Made by a program: the position numbers and the translations under genes. The notes beneath the pieces are model-generated. The model ran no database searches and was not told the DNA's origin. It saw only the letters and a program-made list of their open reading frames with translations. This document shows positions 6,973 to 15,115 of a DNA stretch of 20,758 bases, piece after piece. The number at the start of each line of letters is the position of its first letter. The first letter of the stretch is position 1. The DNA lies in assembly GCA_002403515.1 (NCBI GenBank), contig DHHZ01000020.1, positions 1 to 20,758 of the forward strand, written 5' to 3'. This DNA is from Legionellales bacterium UBA4759 (GTDB taxonomy: Bacteria > Pseudomonadota > Gammaproteobacteria > Legionellales > Legionellaceae).

Positions 6973-7182
6973 ATGAAAAAAATGATGAGTTTAGCGATGC
7001 TATTATTATTTACTATAAATGCTTCTGCGACTGAACTAGCAAAATTAAATAATCAAACGAATGGATCCGAGGTCCAAAAGCTTAAAACTAAAGTACAAAG
7101 TGAAACTCTTAAGGAAAGACAAAAGAAAGAAAAACTTCTTGAGGCTGCTGCACAAGGTCGCGCTATTCGGGGTAAAAATTAA
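6973..7182 (+). CDS. Small exported protein of unknown function
   Basis: The product is 69 residues when started at the ATG at 6973, which has GGAG (6963-6966) six bases upstream. An in-frame ATG at 6961 would include that site and would place MENS before the signal peptide, so it is less likely. The N-terminus MKKMMSLAMLLLFTINASA is a clear Sec signal peptide with an A-x-A cleavage site after residue 19. There is no lipobox cysteine. The mature part of about 50 residues is strongly charged, helical and coiled-coil-like, rich in Lys and Glu (KLKTKVQSETLKERQKKEKLLEAAA), ending in RAIRGKN. I do not recognise a family. The stop codon shares TTAA with the convergent trkH stop. Confidence 0.65.
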   Translation: MKKMMSLAMLLLFTINASATELAKLNNQTNGSEVQKLKTKVQSETLKERQKKEKLLEAAAQGRAIRGKN

Positions 7183-8627
7183 TCTTTCCAAAATTGCCAT
7201 GAGAAAATGATAAACATGGAAAAAATTTCTAGTCGGCCAGCAAGCATCGCCATTATTAATGTCGCTTTGCTTGCTTGCGATATGTCAGCATAAGAATTTG
7301 CCACGGCACCAAGTCCCATTCCTGAATTTGATAAAGTTGCAATAGTCATGGTAATTGCACTTAGCAAATCATTATTAAATAAAGTCAACAAAAAGATAAC
7401 AAGCGCCATTAAGAAAATAAATGCTGAAATAAATGCAAACAATGATAATAAAATATCATTACCTAAAGGTTTTTGATTGTATTTGATTAAAGATACCGCT
7501 TGGGGATGAAGAAGTAATCGTATTTCTCGTTGGTAGAATTTACTCAGCAATAAAGTTCTTATCATTTTAATTCCACCACTGGTTGAGCCATGGCAACCAC
7601 CGACCATCGAAACAATCAGTAAAATCACAAGAATCGGTAGTGGCCACTCTGAATAGTTCGCACATGCGGCCCCTGATGAAGAAACTAGAGAGATAATAGT
7701 AAAATAGATGTGTCTGAAATCTTTCGCATTCACATGGTGGTTATAAAGAAAATAAATCATACTGCTAAAAAAAATGCTTATCAGTATGAACTTTAAAAAA
7801 TATCTGAATTCCTCTTCTTGCCAATATTGAGAAACTTTGCGGCGATTGATGGTGATATAATGAAGGCCAAAGTTGATACTGCCCAATAACATGAAAAATG
7901 GAGCTCCCCATTCTAATGCAGAATTTTTATAGAAAGCCAATCCATTGTCGTGCATGGTTAACCCACCAGTAGAAATGGTTCCAAATGTTTCCCCAATTGC
8001 ACAAAACCAATCTAAACCAATACCACAGTAATATATAAAACATGAGATGGTTAATACAAGATAAACGGCCCAGAGTGCTTTTGCTGTTGAGGTGATGCGG
8101 GGTGTGAATTTGTTGTCTTTAAATGAACCTGGGGTTTCTGTACGATACAATTTCGTACCACCAATACCCAACAACGGCATAATGGCAACGGTTAAAACGA
8201 CAATACTCATACCGCCCAAAAACTGTAATTGTTGTCTGTAAAATAATAATGCATGGGGCAATTGTTGTGGATGAGAAAATAAGGTAACACCTGTCGTTGT
8301 AAGCCCCGATACGGTTTCAAATATGACATCAATCATCGTTAAGTCTTGATTGAGAGAGATGGCAAAAGGTATGCTACCGTAAATACATATCAAAACCCAA
8401 AAGAGAACAACCAATAAAAAACCATCGCTGATTTGAATTTCTTGTTGATATTTCCTTCCCAGCAACCAAAGTAGCATGCCTGAAAGAAAAATACCTAAAA
8501 AGCTGTATAAAAAATCCAATAAATAGTTTTCATAGAAGATTTGATTGATAAGCATCGGGGGTAGCATTGCAATGCTAAAAAACATTAGCATGATGCCCAA
8601 TAAATATGAAATATGTTTTAAGGCCAT
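7179..8627 (-). CDS. trkH: Trk system potassium uptake membrane subunit TrkH
   Basis: TrkH is the ion-conducting inner-membrane subunit of the Trk K+ uptake system, gated by TrkA. The 482-residue product is highly hydrophobic with about ten transmembrane segments and four pore loops. Each loop has a filter glycine: SGLTTTGVT (G113), GTISTGGLT, LVSSSGAAC and TLSNSGMGLG. The third loop reads SSSG where Thr is more common. The intramembrane loop after the third repeat (GGCHGSTSGGIKMIR) is typical of TrkH. Length is as in the family. trkA lies 12 bases upstream, so channel and regulator are made together. The stop overlaps the stop of the convergent small gene. Confidence 0.94.
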   Translation of the reverse strand: MALKHISYLLGIMLMFFSIAMLPPMLINQIFYENYLLDFLYSFLGIFLSGMLLWLLGRKYQQEIQISDGFLLVVLFWVLICIYGSIPFAISLNQDLTMIDVIFETVSGLTTTGVTLFSHPQQLPHALLFYRQQLQFLGGMSIVVLTVAIMPLLGIGGTKLYRTETPGSFKDNKFTPRITSTAKALWAVYLVLTISCFIYYCGIGLDWFCAIGETFGTISTGGLTMHDNGLAFYKNSALEWGAPFFMLLGSINFGLHYITINRRKVSQYWQEEEFRYFLKFILISIFFSSMIYFLYNHHVNAKDFRHIYFTIISLVSSSGAACANYSEWPLPILVILLIVSMVGGCHGSTSGGIKMIRTLLLSKFYQREIRLLLHPQAVSLIKYNQKPLGNDILLSLFAFISAFIFLMALVIFLLTLFNNDLLSAITMTIATLSNSGMGLGAVANSYADISQASKATLIMAMLAGRLEIFSMFIIFSWQFWKD

Positions 8628-8639
8628 GGTTCACCGTTT

Positions 8640-10004
8640 TTACTTAAAAGGCATTTGAAAGATTTTTTCTAAATCACTCAATGCTTTAGGATCAATCATT
8701 AAAATTATAAGATGATCATGTTTTTGAAATTTGAAATTAGATGTGGGTTCAATTAATTCATTGTGTCTAATTACAGCAACAATACTACATCCCTCTGGAA
8801 CATTGATCTCTGAAAGCCGCTTGCCAATGATATTGATTTGTTCATCCTTATCAATGAGCACAAGCTCTATCATTTCAGTGGTGGTATTTTGAAGTCGATG
8901 AACTTTAAGCATATGTCCACGTCGAATCTTTGTTAAGATGTGACTTGCTGAAATCAGTTCTGGAGATATGGCATGATCAATTGGGCTATCTTCAATCAAT
9001 GGTACATAGGTTTTTCGATTCACCAACGCAATCGTTTGTTTTGCACCAAGATTTTTAGCCTGTAAACAAGACATGATATTGGCTTCATCTTCGTTGGTCA
9101 CGGCACAAAATATATCAGTTTCATTGATATTTTCAGAAATTAAAAGCTCACTGTCGGCAATATCGCCTTGAAGGACATAGGAATGATTGAGATCACTGGC
9201 CAAAACATTGGCTATTTTTTCATCACGTTCAATCACTTTGACTTGATAATGATTTTCAAGATTTTTAGCAAGCTTACTGCCAATATGTCCGCCACCTCCA
9301 ATGATAATTCTATAATTGGTATTGATTTGTGTGCAGATTCTGGAAATTAATTGATGCATGGCAAAATTTGTACCTAGAAAATAGACTTGATCATGAGGTT
9401 TAATGCAAAAATCATCCTTGATGCAAAAGAATTTTTTTTGCTGATAAAGCGCTACAGGAAAGATATTTAAATCTTGAATTTGACCTTTAAGTGTTTCAAA
9501 TGAAGAATCTATTAAAGGATGGGAAGGCGTAAATTGTATGCTTGCCAGTAATATTTCACCATGATAAAAATCCAATACCTCTTCTGTGCCAGGAAATTCA
9601 ATAATTCTCATTAAAGCAGAGGTTACTAATAATTCTGGTGATATTCTGATATCAATGGGTATATGAAAATTGGCATACAATTGTGGTGATGAATAATGAC
9701 TGGAACGAATACGGGCAATTTTCAAAGGTGTTTTGAATAAGGAATATGCAATTTGACAGGCTATCATATTGACTTCATCACAATTTGTGACGGCTAATAA
9801 AACATCTGCATCTTGGATGCCTGCTTGAATTAATACATCTGGATAAGATGCATAACCACAAACGGTTTGTATGTCTAAACGTGAGGCTAATTTATCGAGT
9901 CGGGCAGGATTGATGTCGACGACGGTGATATCATTGTTTTCCAGAGATAAGTGTGTTGCTATTGAACTACCGACATCGCCAGCACCTAAAATAACAATAT
10001 ACAT
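8640..10004 (-). CDS. trkA: Trk system potassium uptake regulatory subunit TrkA
   Basis: TrkA is the cytoplasmic nucleotide-binding ring that gates TrkH in response to NAD(H)/ATP. The 454-residue product has two RCK units. The first Rossmann motif is ILGAGDVGSSIA at residues 5-16 with D30 at the end of the second strand (VVDIN). The second is IIIGGGGHIGSKLA at 233-246 with E259 in the matching place (VIERD). Each is followed by a TrkA-C domain. E. coli TrkA is 458 residues. The gene lies 57 bases after dapF and just before trkH, so all may share a transcript. The upstream ribosome site is only purine-rich, not a clear Shine-Dalgarno. Confidence 0.94.
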   Translation of the reverse strand: MYIVILGAGDVGSSIATHLSLENNDITVVDINPARLDKLASRLDIQTVCGYASYPDVLIQAGIQDADVLLAVTNCDEVNMIACQIAYSLFKTPLKIARIRSSHYSSPQLYANFHIPIDIRISPELLVTSALMRIIEFPGTEEVLDFYHGEILLASIQFTPSHPLIDSSFETLKGQIQDLNIFPVALYQQKKFFCIKDDFCIKPHDQVYFLGTNFAMHQLISRICTQINTNYRIIIGGGGHIGSKLAKNLENHYQVKVIERDEKIANVLASDLNHSYVLQGDIADSELLISENINETDIFCAVTNEDEANIMSCLQAKNLGAKQTIALVNRKTYVPLIEDSPIDHAISPELISASHILTKIRRGHMLKVHRLQNTTTEMIELVLIDKDEQINIIGKRLSEINVPEGCSIVAVIRHNELIEPTSNFKFQKHDHLIILMIDPKALSDLEKIFQMPFK

Positions 10005-10061
10005 TTTTTTCTTATTTTTCTTAGAGTTCAGATTTTAGTGTGGATCACTCACTCAAATAAT

Positions 10062-10901
10062 TCAAGTGTTTGCTAAACGAAAATGCCCCTGAAAAACTTC
10101 AACTGCAGGGCCTATTTGCTCTATTGGTCCTTGAGTATCAGGCCAATGAACGCTCAGTCCTCCGCCTTTGAGTTGCACCTGTATATGTGGGTTGAGTTGA
10201 TAAAATTTTCGAACGACTGCAGCACTTGCTAGGGCACCACTGCCACATGCTTTTGTTTCACCACAGCCTCTTTCCCAAACACGTAATCTGATATTATTGC
10301 GGTCTTGGATAAACACAAAATTCACATTACATCGTTCTGGAAACATGGGGTTGTTTTCAATTTCTCTGCCAATTTGAGAAATATCCATGTGATTAAAAGC
10401 GTCCAAAGAATCAACAATTATCACCGCATGAGGATTGCCAACACTTAGCGCATGAAATTGAACATCATTTATCAAATATGAATCTTTAGTATTTGAAATC
10501 AGTGGAATATCTTCTGGTTTAAATGAAGGGCAGGGAAGTATAAGTTTTACAAATTCATTATCCATAATCTCCAATGAAAGTATGGTGGTTTTTGTTTTTA
10601 GACGGAATTTTTTTTGATCAGGTGCAATATATCGATGAATAAATTGAGCAACACATCTTGCACCATTGCCACACTGTCCTACTTCAGAACCATCGGCATT
10701 AAATATTTGGTAATCATAGACATCTTCTAACTGTTTGGATTTTGAAATTAACAACAATTGATCAAAGCCAATACCAAAATGCCTATCACTGAGATAGCAA
10801 ATAAGCTTTGGATTAGGTAAAAAAGGGGTATTTAGTGTATCAATGACAACAAAATCATTGCCTAGTGCCTGCATTTTGCTAAAATTAATAGTTGTTGTCA
10901 T
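10062..10901 (-). CDS. dapF: Diaminopimelate epimerase
   Basis: DapF converts LL- to meso-diaminopimelate for lysine and peptidoglycan synthesis, using two cysteines as acid and base and no cofactor. Both are present in the 279-residue product: C77 in NADGSEVGQCGNGARC and C219 in ERGCGETKACGSGA. Other family motifs are the N-terminal FSKMQALGNDFVVID, DRHFGIGFDQLL, VGNPHAVI and FPERCNVNF. The start at 10901 lies inside the end of lptM (17-base overlap in another frame), so translation is probably coupled. The lptM-dapF order is common in gammaproteobacteria; lysA, often between or beside them, is absent here. Confidence 0.96.
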   Translation of the reverse strand: MTTTINFSKMQALGNDFVVIDTLNTPFLPNPKLICYLSDRHFGIGFDQLLLISKSKQLEDVYDYQIFNADGSEVGQCGNGARCVAQFIHRYIAPDQKKFRLKTKTTILSLEIMDNEFVKLILPCPSFKPEDIPLISNTKDSYLINDVQFHALSVGNPHAVIIVDSLDAFNHMDISQIGREIENNPMFPERCNVNFVFIQDRNNIRLRVWERGCGETKACGSGALASAAVVRKFYQLNPHIQVQLKGGGLSVHWPDTQGPIEQIGPAVEVFQGHFRLANT

Positions 10902-11001
10902 GATGATGGTCTTGTGGAAGATATAAAGGTCCTTTCAACCCACAGCCATTGAGGGCGGGAAGGAAGCATATGATCATAAAAAAACGTTTTAAATAAGGCA
11001 T
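10885..11001 (-). CDS. lptM: LPS-assembly lipoprotein LptM (YifL), very short form
   Basis: LptM is a small outer-membrane lipoprotein reported to help oxidative maturation of the LPS translocon LptD. This 38-residue gene is easily missed. From the ATG at 11001 it encodes a basic start and hydrophobic core (MPYLKRFFMIICFLPALNGC) with a lipobox LNGC at residues 17-20. The family signature CGLKGPLYLP follows at 20-29, nearly identical to the E. coli start of mature YifL (CGLKGPLYFP). It ends with a His/Asn-rich tail, DHHHDNNY. The mature part is only 19 residues, against about 48 in E. coli, so little more than the signature remains. It overlaps the start of dapF, its usual neighbour, by 17 bases. 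An in-frame ATG at residue 9 would leave too short a signal peptide. Confidence 0.85.
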   Translation of the reverse strand: MPYLKRFFMIICFLPALNGCGLKGPLYLPQDHHHDNNY

Positions 11002-11010
11002 ATTTTGATT

Positions 11011-11028
11011 ATGCTAAATGATAAGCAT
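11011..11028. repeat. Dyad in the lptM/carboxylesterase divergent gap
   Basis: ATGCT (11011-11015) and AGCAT (11024-11028) form a perfect inverted repeat around eight bases, inside the 45-base gap between two divergent start codons. It could bind a regulator, but the arms are short. Confidence 0.2.
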
Positions 11029-11046
11029 CAATGAATTGGACATACT

Positions 11047-11727
11047 ATGTATATTAAAGAACCTGCAGAAAAAGCTCAAGCTATTGTCATATGGTTACAT
11101 GGTTTAGGCAGTAATTATCAAGATATGGCTGCCTTGTCCGATGCTTTGTCAGTTAAAGAATCAGTTAAACACATCTACTTACAAGCACCCGATAGGGCTG
11201 TCACCATTAATGGTGGCATGCGTATGCCTGCTTGGTATGACATTCAAAATATTACTCTTAATAGTCGCGAAGATTTACAGGGTTTATTAGAAAGCCAAAA
11301 TACCTTAGAAGCAGTGATAGACCAAGAAATCCAACAAGGCTTATCTTCAGAAAAAATATACTTGGCTGGTTTTTCTCAGGGCGCTGCTGTGGCATTATTT
11401 ACTGGTATTGCTTGTGAGCAGCGCTTAGGAGGTGTGATTTGTTTATCGGGTTATCTTCCATGCGTAGAGCATCTTAAAATCAATCAACAGCACACACTGC
11501 CTATTTTTTTTGGGGTTGGGCTTTATGATGATGTTGTGTTGCCACAATGGACTCAAATAGGTTTTCAATTTTTAAAACAACATCAGTATCGAGAATTGAT
11601 TTTGCAAGAATATAATATGGCACATGCAGTATGCTCTGAGGAAGTTCAAGATTTATCAAAATGGCTCTCAGAACGCATTCAAATAAATATTCAAAGAGAT
11701 TTAATGTCGGCGGAGGGTGATTTATGA
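11047..11727 (+). CDS. Alpha/beta-hydrolase, phospholipase/carboxylesterase family
   Basis: This belongs to the family of bacterial carboxylesterases and eukaryotic acyl-protein thioesterases (Abhydrolase_2), which hydrolyse short acyl esters. The 226-residue cytoplasmic protein has the oxyanion motif WLHGLGSN (16-23), the nucleophile S110 in AGFSQGAA, the acid D161 in GVGLYDDVV (the family usually has DP, here DD), and H193 in NMAHAVCSEE. This is a complete triad in the expected order. The first start gives a short N-terminus with no signal peptide. GGA (11038-11040) lies six bases before the ATG. The stop overlaps the ratA start as ATGA. The natural substrate cannot be read from sequence. 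Confidence 0.9.
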   Translation: MYIKEPAEKAQAIVIWLHGLGSNYQDMAALSDALSVKESVKHIYLQAPDRAVTINGGMRMPAWYDIQNITLNSREDLQGLLESQNTLEAVIDQEIQQGLSSEKIYLAGFSQGAAVALFTGIACEQRLGGVICLSGYLPCVEHLKINQQHTLPIFFGVGLYDDVVLPQWTQIGFQFLKQHQYRELILQEYNMAHAVCSEEVQDLSKWLSERIQINIQRDLMSAEGDL

Positions 11728-12161
11728 CATTGGTCAAACGCTCAAGAGTAGTACCCTATTCCTGTGAACAAATGTATGAATTGGTGAATCGAATTGAGGA
11801 TTATGAACAATTTTTACCATATATTTCTAAGGGAATTGTCCATCATCGGGATGACGCAGAAGTTCAAGCAACTTTAGAAATTGAAGCTGCGGGGGTGACT
11901 AAGTCATTTACGACACGCAATCGATTATCACGCAACAAGATGATAGAAATACGTTTAATTGATGGACCGTTTCGTCATTTGGAGGGTTTCTGGCGTTTCG
12001 ATGAAACTCAAGAAGGCTCCATGATTTCTTTTGACCTTGAGTTTGAATTTTCTAATAAAATGATATCAATGTTTTTGGGTCCTGTTTTCGAGCAAATTGC
12101 CGACAAAATGGTGGATTCTTTTTGTGAAAGAGCAAAAGATTGTTATGAAGTTGAGTGTTGA
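11724..12161 (+). CDS. ratA: RatA family START-like protein (ribosome association toxin / coenzyme Q-binding)
   Basis: The 145-residue product matches the RatA/Coq10 family, a helix-grip fold that binds a hydrophobic ligand. E. coli RatA was reported to bind 50S subunits and block 70S formation; relatives such as Coq10 bind ubiquinone, so the native role is debated. Features include [24 protein letters not shown] at the N-terminus, [25 protein letters not shown] and [16 protein letters not shown]. All align without gaps of note to E. coli RatA. It is coupled to the carboxylesterase by a 4-base overlap and to ratB by a 17-base overlap. Confidence 0.92.
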   Translation: MTLVKRSRVVPYSCEQMYELVNRIEDYEQFLPYISKGIVHHRDDAEVQATLEIEAAGVTKSFTTRNRLSRNKMIEIRLIDGPFRHLEGFWRFDETQEGSMISFDLEFEFSNKMISMFLGPVFEQIADKMVDSFCERAKDCYEVEC

Positions 12162-12414
12162 AGTTTTTTATCATTGTGAAGGTCAGCTGCATCATGTTAA
12201 TGTTGATTGGTTCGAGGGTATGCGTGTTACTGATGCCCTAAATCAAGCAAAATATGCCTTAACTGATAAGCAAAGTATTGGAATTTTTGGAAAATTGGTG
12301 AGTTTAGATACTTTGGTGATGCCAGGCGACCGAATTGAAGTTTATCGACCTTTATTGATTGATCCCAAAGAGGCGCGACGAAATCGAGCCTCTTTGAATA
12401 AAAAAAAGAAATAA
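12145..12414 (+). CDS. ratB: RatB/RnfH family ubiquitin-fold protein
   Basis: This small beta-grasp protein (UPF0125) accompanies ratA in most gammaproteobacteria; its function is not established. With the ATG at 12145 the product is 89 residues, beginning [13 protein letters not shown]. It contains the family signature [39 protein letters not shown], followed by a Lys-rich end. A longer in-frame start at 12097 would add 16 residues that have no family counterpart and lie within ratA. The start overlaps the ratA end by 17 bases. The stop is one base from the stop of the convergent bamE. Confidence 0.91.
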   Translation: MKLSVEVFYHCEGQLHHVNVDWFEGMRVTDALNQAKYALTDKQSIGIFGKLVSLDTLVMPGDRIEVYRPLLIDPKEARRNRASLNKKKK

Positions 12415-12415
12415 A

Positions 12416-12748
12416 TTATTCGTTTGGAATTTTGATGATTTTAACCAGTTTATCGTTTTCGAAAAATAAACTGGTTCTTTTGACCATGATAGGTCCTTCA
12501 CCACGTTGAAATGTAAACACATAATCCCATCGGTTCTTTTGAAAAGTTGGGGTGATGAGAGAATTCCCTAAAATAATTGCAGCATCTGTTTTGTGCATAC
12601 CTATTTTTAATTTTTTGAGCTTTTCATATTGTAGCAAATTGCCTTGTTGTGTTTTTGTTTGAGCAAATGATAAATAGTGACAAGCAGTCAAAGAAGAAAG
12701 GCAGACCATTATAAACATAACGCTGAATAATTTTGTGATGCGTATCAA
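12416..12748 (-). CDS. bamE: Outer-membrane assembly lipoprotein BamE (SmpA), probable TTG start
   Basis: BamE is an outer-membrane lipoprotein of the BAM complex, which folds beta-barrel proteins. A start at TTG 12748 is preferred: AAGGAG (12761-12756) lies seven bases upstream, and the result is a clean lipoprotein signal, MIRITKLFSVMFIMVCLSSLTAC, with lipidated C23. The product is 110 residues, close to the 113 of E. coli BamE. The upstream ATG at 12790 would add 14 residues ahead of the signal and has no Shine-Dalgarno. The domain shows QGNLLQYEKLKKLKIGM, a shortened LG-x-P region (LGNSLITP) and the WDYVFTFQRGEG strand typical of BamE. The C-terminus lacks any extension. It follows the amidohydrolase gene and converges with ratB, as is usual for bamE. 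Confidence 0.88.
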   Translation of the reverse strand: MIRITKLFSVMFIMVCLSSLTACHYLSFAQTKTQQGNLLQYEKLKKLKIGMHKTDAAIILGNSLITPTFQKNRWDYVFTFQRGEGPIMVKRTSLFFENDKLVKIIKIPNE

Positions 12749-12799
12749 GCCATAGCTCCTTGCTAGATTTTCAAATGAGAAGCCAATCATAACATGTTG

Positions 12800-13513
12800 C
12801 TATAATAATTCCAGCAAGGAATTGATACTCGAGAATAAATTTTCATAAACGATTTCAGCTTGTTCAGGGTCTTTGAGAAGTAGGGCGTTGCACTCTAGTT
12901 CTATACCAATGTAACTGGATTCATTCAAATTTTTCCTTAAAAAACTGGTGTAATTATCCGCTTTTCCTGTTCTTGGATAATTCAAACGAACTTTAAAATT
13001 AGTTCTTTTACTAAGAATTTCATTTAAAACCCTGGCTACTTCTTTTTCCCCATGTCGATGTGGATCATACAATAAGCCGATGGCTGCATTGTGCTCTATG
13101 CCTTTTTCAACAGGATTAAAAGTATGTATGGACAAATGAAGCACTTGCTCATCTTGTTGGATATGTTTATCTAATAAGCTTTCAAATTGTTGGCGATAGC
13201 TATCATAATATTGTTGCAATAAAATGGTTTTTTCTTCGGGCGTTAATTTTTGAAGAACATGCTCTGGAAAGCAGTGATCTTTGATTGAGGATTTATTTAA
13301 GTCGATAAGAAGACGACTTAATTGTCCTAATATAAAATCACAGTTAAGTTTTTTAGCGAGGTTCAAGGTTAACTCTTTTGCAAAAGGATCAAATGCCGCA
13401 AAAGATTGCATGAGTTCTTCATTAATATTTAAATCACTTAACAAATGTTGCCATTGTTGCGGAAGATGATTACTGGCATGTTCACAGCTTAATATCAAAA
13501 TGGTTTCTTTCAT
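12800..13513 (-). CDS. N-formylglutamate amidohydrolase family protein
   Basis: The family (PF05013) hydrolyses N-formylglutamate to formate and glutamate, the last step of one histidine-degradation route (HutG); some members act on other N-formyl or N-acyl amino acids. The 237-residue soluble protein has SCEHASNHLP (9-18), the conserved SRLLIDLN (66-73), SIHTFNPV (128-135) and YIGIELECN near the C-terminus. These correspond to the metal and substrate positions of the family. No hutH, hutU or hutI is present nearby. The start overlaps the stop of the glutamate-synthase-domain gene by four bases, which ties it to glutamate and malate metabolism instead. Confidence 0.87.
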   Translation of the reverse strand: MKETILILSCEHASNHLPQQWQHLLSDLNINEELMQSFAAFDPFAKELTLNLAKKLNCDFILGQLSRLLIDLNKSSIKDHCFPEHVLQKLTPEEKTILLQQYYDSYRQQFESLLDKHIQQDEQVLHLSIHTFNPVEKGIEHNAAIGLLYDPHRHGEKEVARVLNEILSKRTNFKVRLNYPRTGKADNYTSFLRKNLNESSYIGIELECNALLLKDPEQAEIVYENLFSSINSLLELL

Positions 13514-15105
13514 TTTGGTTCACTTTTGAAATCATTGAATTGTTCTGCTCGTGCGATATCCCAAGAATTTTTAAAACTTTTGGGAATATTTTTTCCTAAC
13601 AGACTTCCAGGTTCAATAAACTCATAAACTTCAGTTAATGGAACAGTTCGATTTAAACGAATTCTTTTCATTAAGAAATAGGGCTTGATTTGCGTAGAGG
13701 ATGTGAGCCCCATCGCACCGACAATTTCTAAAAAGCTTTTAATGGTATTGTCGTGGAAGTTTTTGACTCGAATTTTTTTCTCATCAACCACAAGTCCCCT
13801 TTGCAAGCGCTGATTTTGGGTTGCAACACCTGTAGGACAAGTATTGGCATTACATTGTCTGGATTGAATACAACCCAATGCAAACATCATGCCACGTGCT
13901 GAATTGAATAAATCAGCACCAAGTGCAATATGATAAACCATGTCAAAACCGGTAATAATTTTACCACTCGCAATAATACGAATTTGGTCTCTTATACCAA
14001 TTCCTGTCAATGCATTGTGAACAAAAATTAACGCATCATCTAAGGGTTCCCCCATGTAGTTACTATATTCAGGGGGGGCGGCACCTGTGCCACCTTCACC
14101 ACCATCCACGGTGACAAAATCAGGAATAATGCCTGTTTTTAAGACAGCTTTACATATGGCCAAAAACTCATGGTGTTGACCAATACAAATTTTAAAACCA
14201 ACGGGTTTGCCGCCAGATAATTCTCTGAGTTTTTGAATAAATTCAAGCATTTCAATAGGTGTATTAAAAGCAGTGTGCGCAATGGGAGATAAAATATCAT
14301 GCCCCATTTTAACCTTTCTGACTTCAGCAATTTCTGGTGTGACCTTGGCAGCCGGTAATATACCGCCATGCGCAGGTTTTGCTCCTTGAGAAAGTTTAAC
14401 CTCAATCATTTTTACTTCAGGTCGAGTTGATTCTTTTTGGAATTCTTTGGCGGAAAAGTGTCCTTCATCATCCCGACAGCCAAAATATCCCGTTCCAATT
14501 TGAAAAATTAAATCTCCACCTTGTAAGTGGTAACGGCTGATACCGCCTTCGCCTGTGTTATGGGCAAAATTACCCAATTTTGCACCAAGGTTCAGGGCCT
14601 CAATGGCATTGGGAGAAATTGCTCCAAAACTCATAGCAGAAATATTCAAATGTGATGCAGCATAAGGTTGTTGGCATTGTTGATTGCCAATGACAATACG
14701 TTGTTCGACTTCTTCAGGTGCTACTGGCACAATAGAATGTTTCATATAAACATAACCATTGGCTTTGGTATCCATGATAGTTCCAAATGGCATGGTATCA
14801 TTTACATTTTTTGAACGCTGATAAACGATAGAGCGCATTTCACGACTAAAAGGTTTTTCTTCATTATCATCGGCTATAAAGTATTGTCTTATTTCAGGTC
14901 TAATAAATTCTAGTATGTAGCGAATATGTCCAAGGATTGGAAAGTTTCTTAAAACGGAGTGTTTGGTTTGGATTAAATCATAAGCAGCTACACCTAATAA
15001 AGTTACAGTAATTAATACAAACAAGCGCCAATCATGACTAAAAATAATAAAATGAAATACCAAAACCATACAAACTGCAAATGTTAAATACCATTTCCTT
15101 CTCAT
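13510..15105 (-). CDS. Membrane-anchored FMN-binding glutamate-synthase-domain protein
   Basis: The product is 531 residues. Two N-terminal hydrophobic helices (about 5-22 and 28-45) anchor it in the membrane. Residues about 90-490 form the glutamate synthase FMN/Fe-S barrel (PF01645): AMSFGAISPNA, HNTGEGGISRYH, GAKPAHGGILPA, VDGGEGGTGAAP and ASGKIITGFD. The 3Fe-4S cluster ligands are C412, C418 and C423 (Cx5Cx4C in CIQSRQCNANTCPTGVATQ). The amidotransferase domain that feeds ammonia in true GltB is absent, as is a GltD partner. Stand-alone proteins of this kind are widespread and their reaction is not settled. The gene sits 10 bases after the malic enzyme gene and overlaps the amidohydrolase, so all three are one operon. 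Confidence 0.88.
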   Translation of the reverse strand: MRRKWYLTFAVCMVLVFHFIIFSHDWRLFVLITVTLLGVAAYDLIQTKHSVLRNFPILGHIRYILEFIRPEIRQYFIADDNEEKPFSREMRSIVYQRSKNVNDTMPFGTIMDTKANGYVYMKHSIVPVAPEEVEQRIVIGNQQCQQPYAASHLNISAMSFGAISPNAIEALNLGAKLGNFAHNTGEGGISRYHLQGGDLIFQIGTGYFGCRDDEGHFSAKEFQKESTRPEVKMIEVKLSQGAKPAHGGILPAAKVTPEIAEVRKVKMGHDILSPIAHTAFNTPIEMLEFIQKLRELSGGKPVGFKICIGQHHEFLAICKAVLKTGIIPDFVTVDGGEGGTGAAPPEYSNYMGEPLDDALIFVHNALTGIGIRDQIRIIASGKIITGFDMVYHIALGADLFNSARGMMFALGCIQSRQCNANTCPTGVATQNQRLQRGLVVDEKKIRVKNFHDNTIKSFLEIVGAMGLTSSTQIKPYFLMKRIRLNRTVPLTEVYEFIEPGSLLGKNIPKSFKNSWDIARAEQFNDFKSEPK

Positions 15106-15115
15106 GGATAATTCC

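Noticed and set aside
10950..10970. GGGAAGGAAGCA on the plus strand, similar to the conserved loop of 4.5S/SRP RNA
   Set aside because: The flanking bases cannot form the SRP helix, and the segment is fully explained as the antisense of the lptM lipobox region.
12097..12144. Longer ratB start within ratA
   Set aside because: The extra 16 residues (MPTKWWILF...) are a shifted-frame reading of ratA and have no counterpart in the RatB family.
12797..12817. Inverted repeat TTGCT/AGCAA before bamE as a terminator or operator
   Set aside because: Five-base arms with an 11-base loop, overlapping the end of a coding gene and lacking a T-run, are too weak to call.
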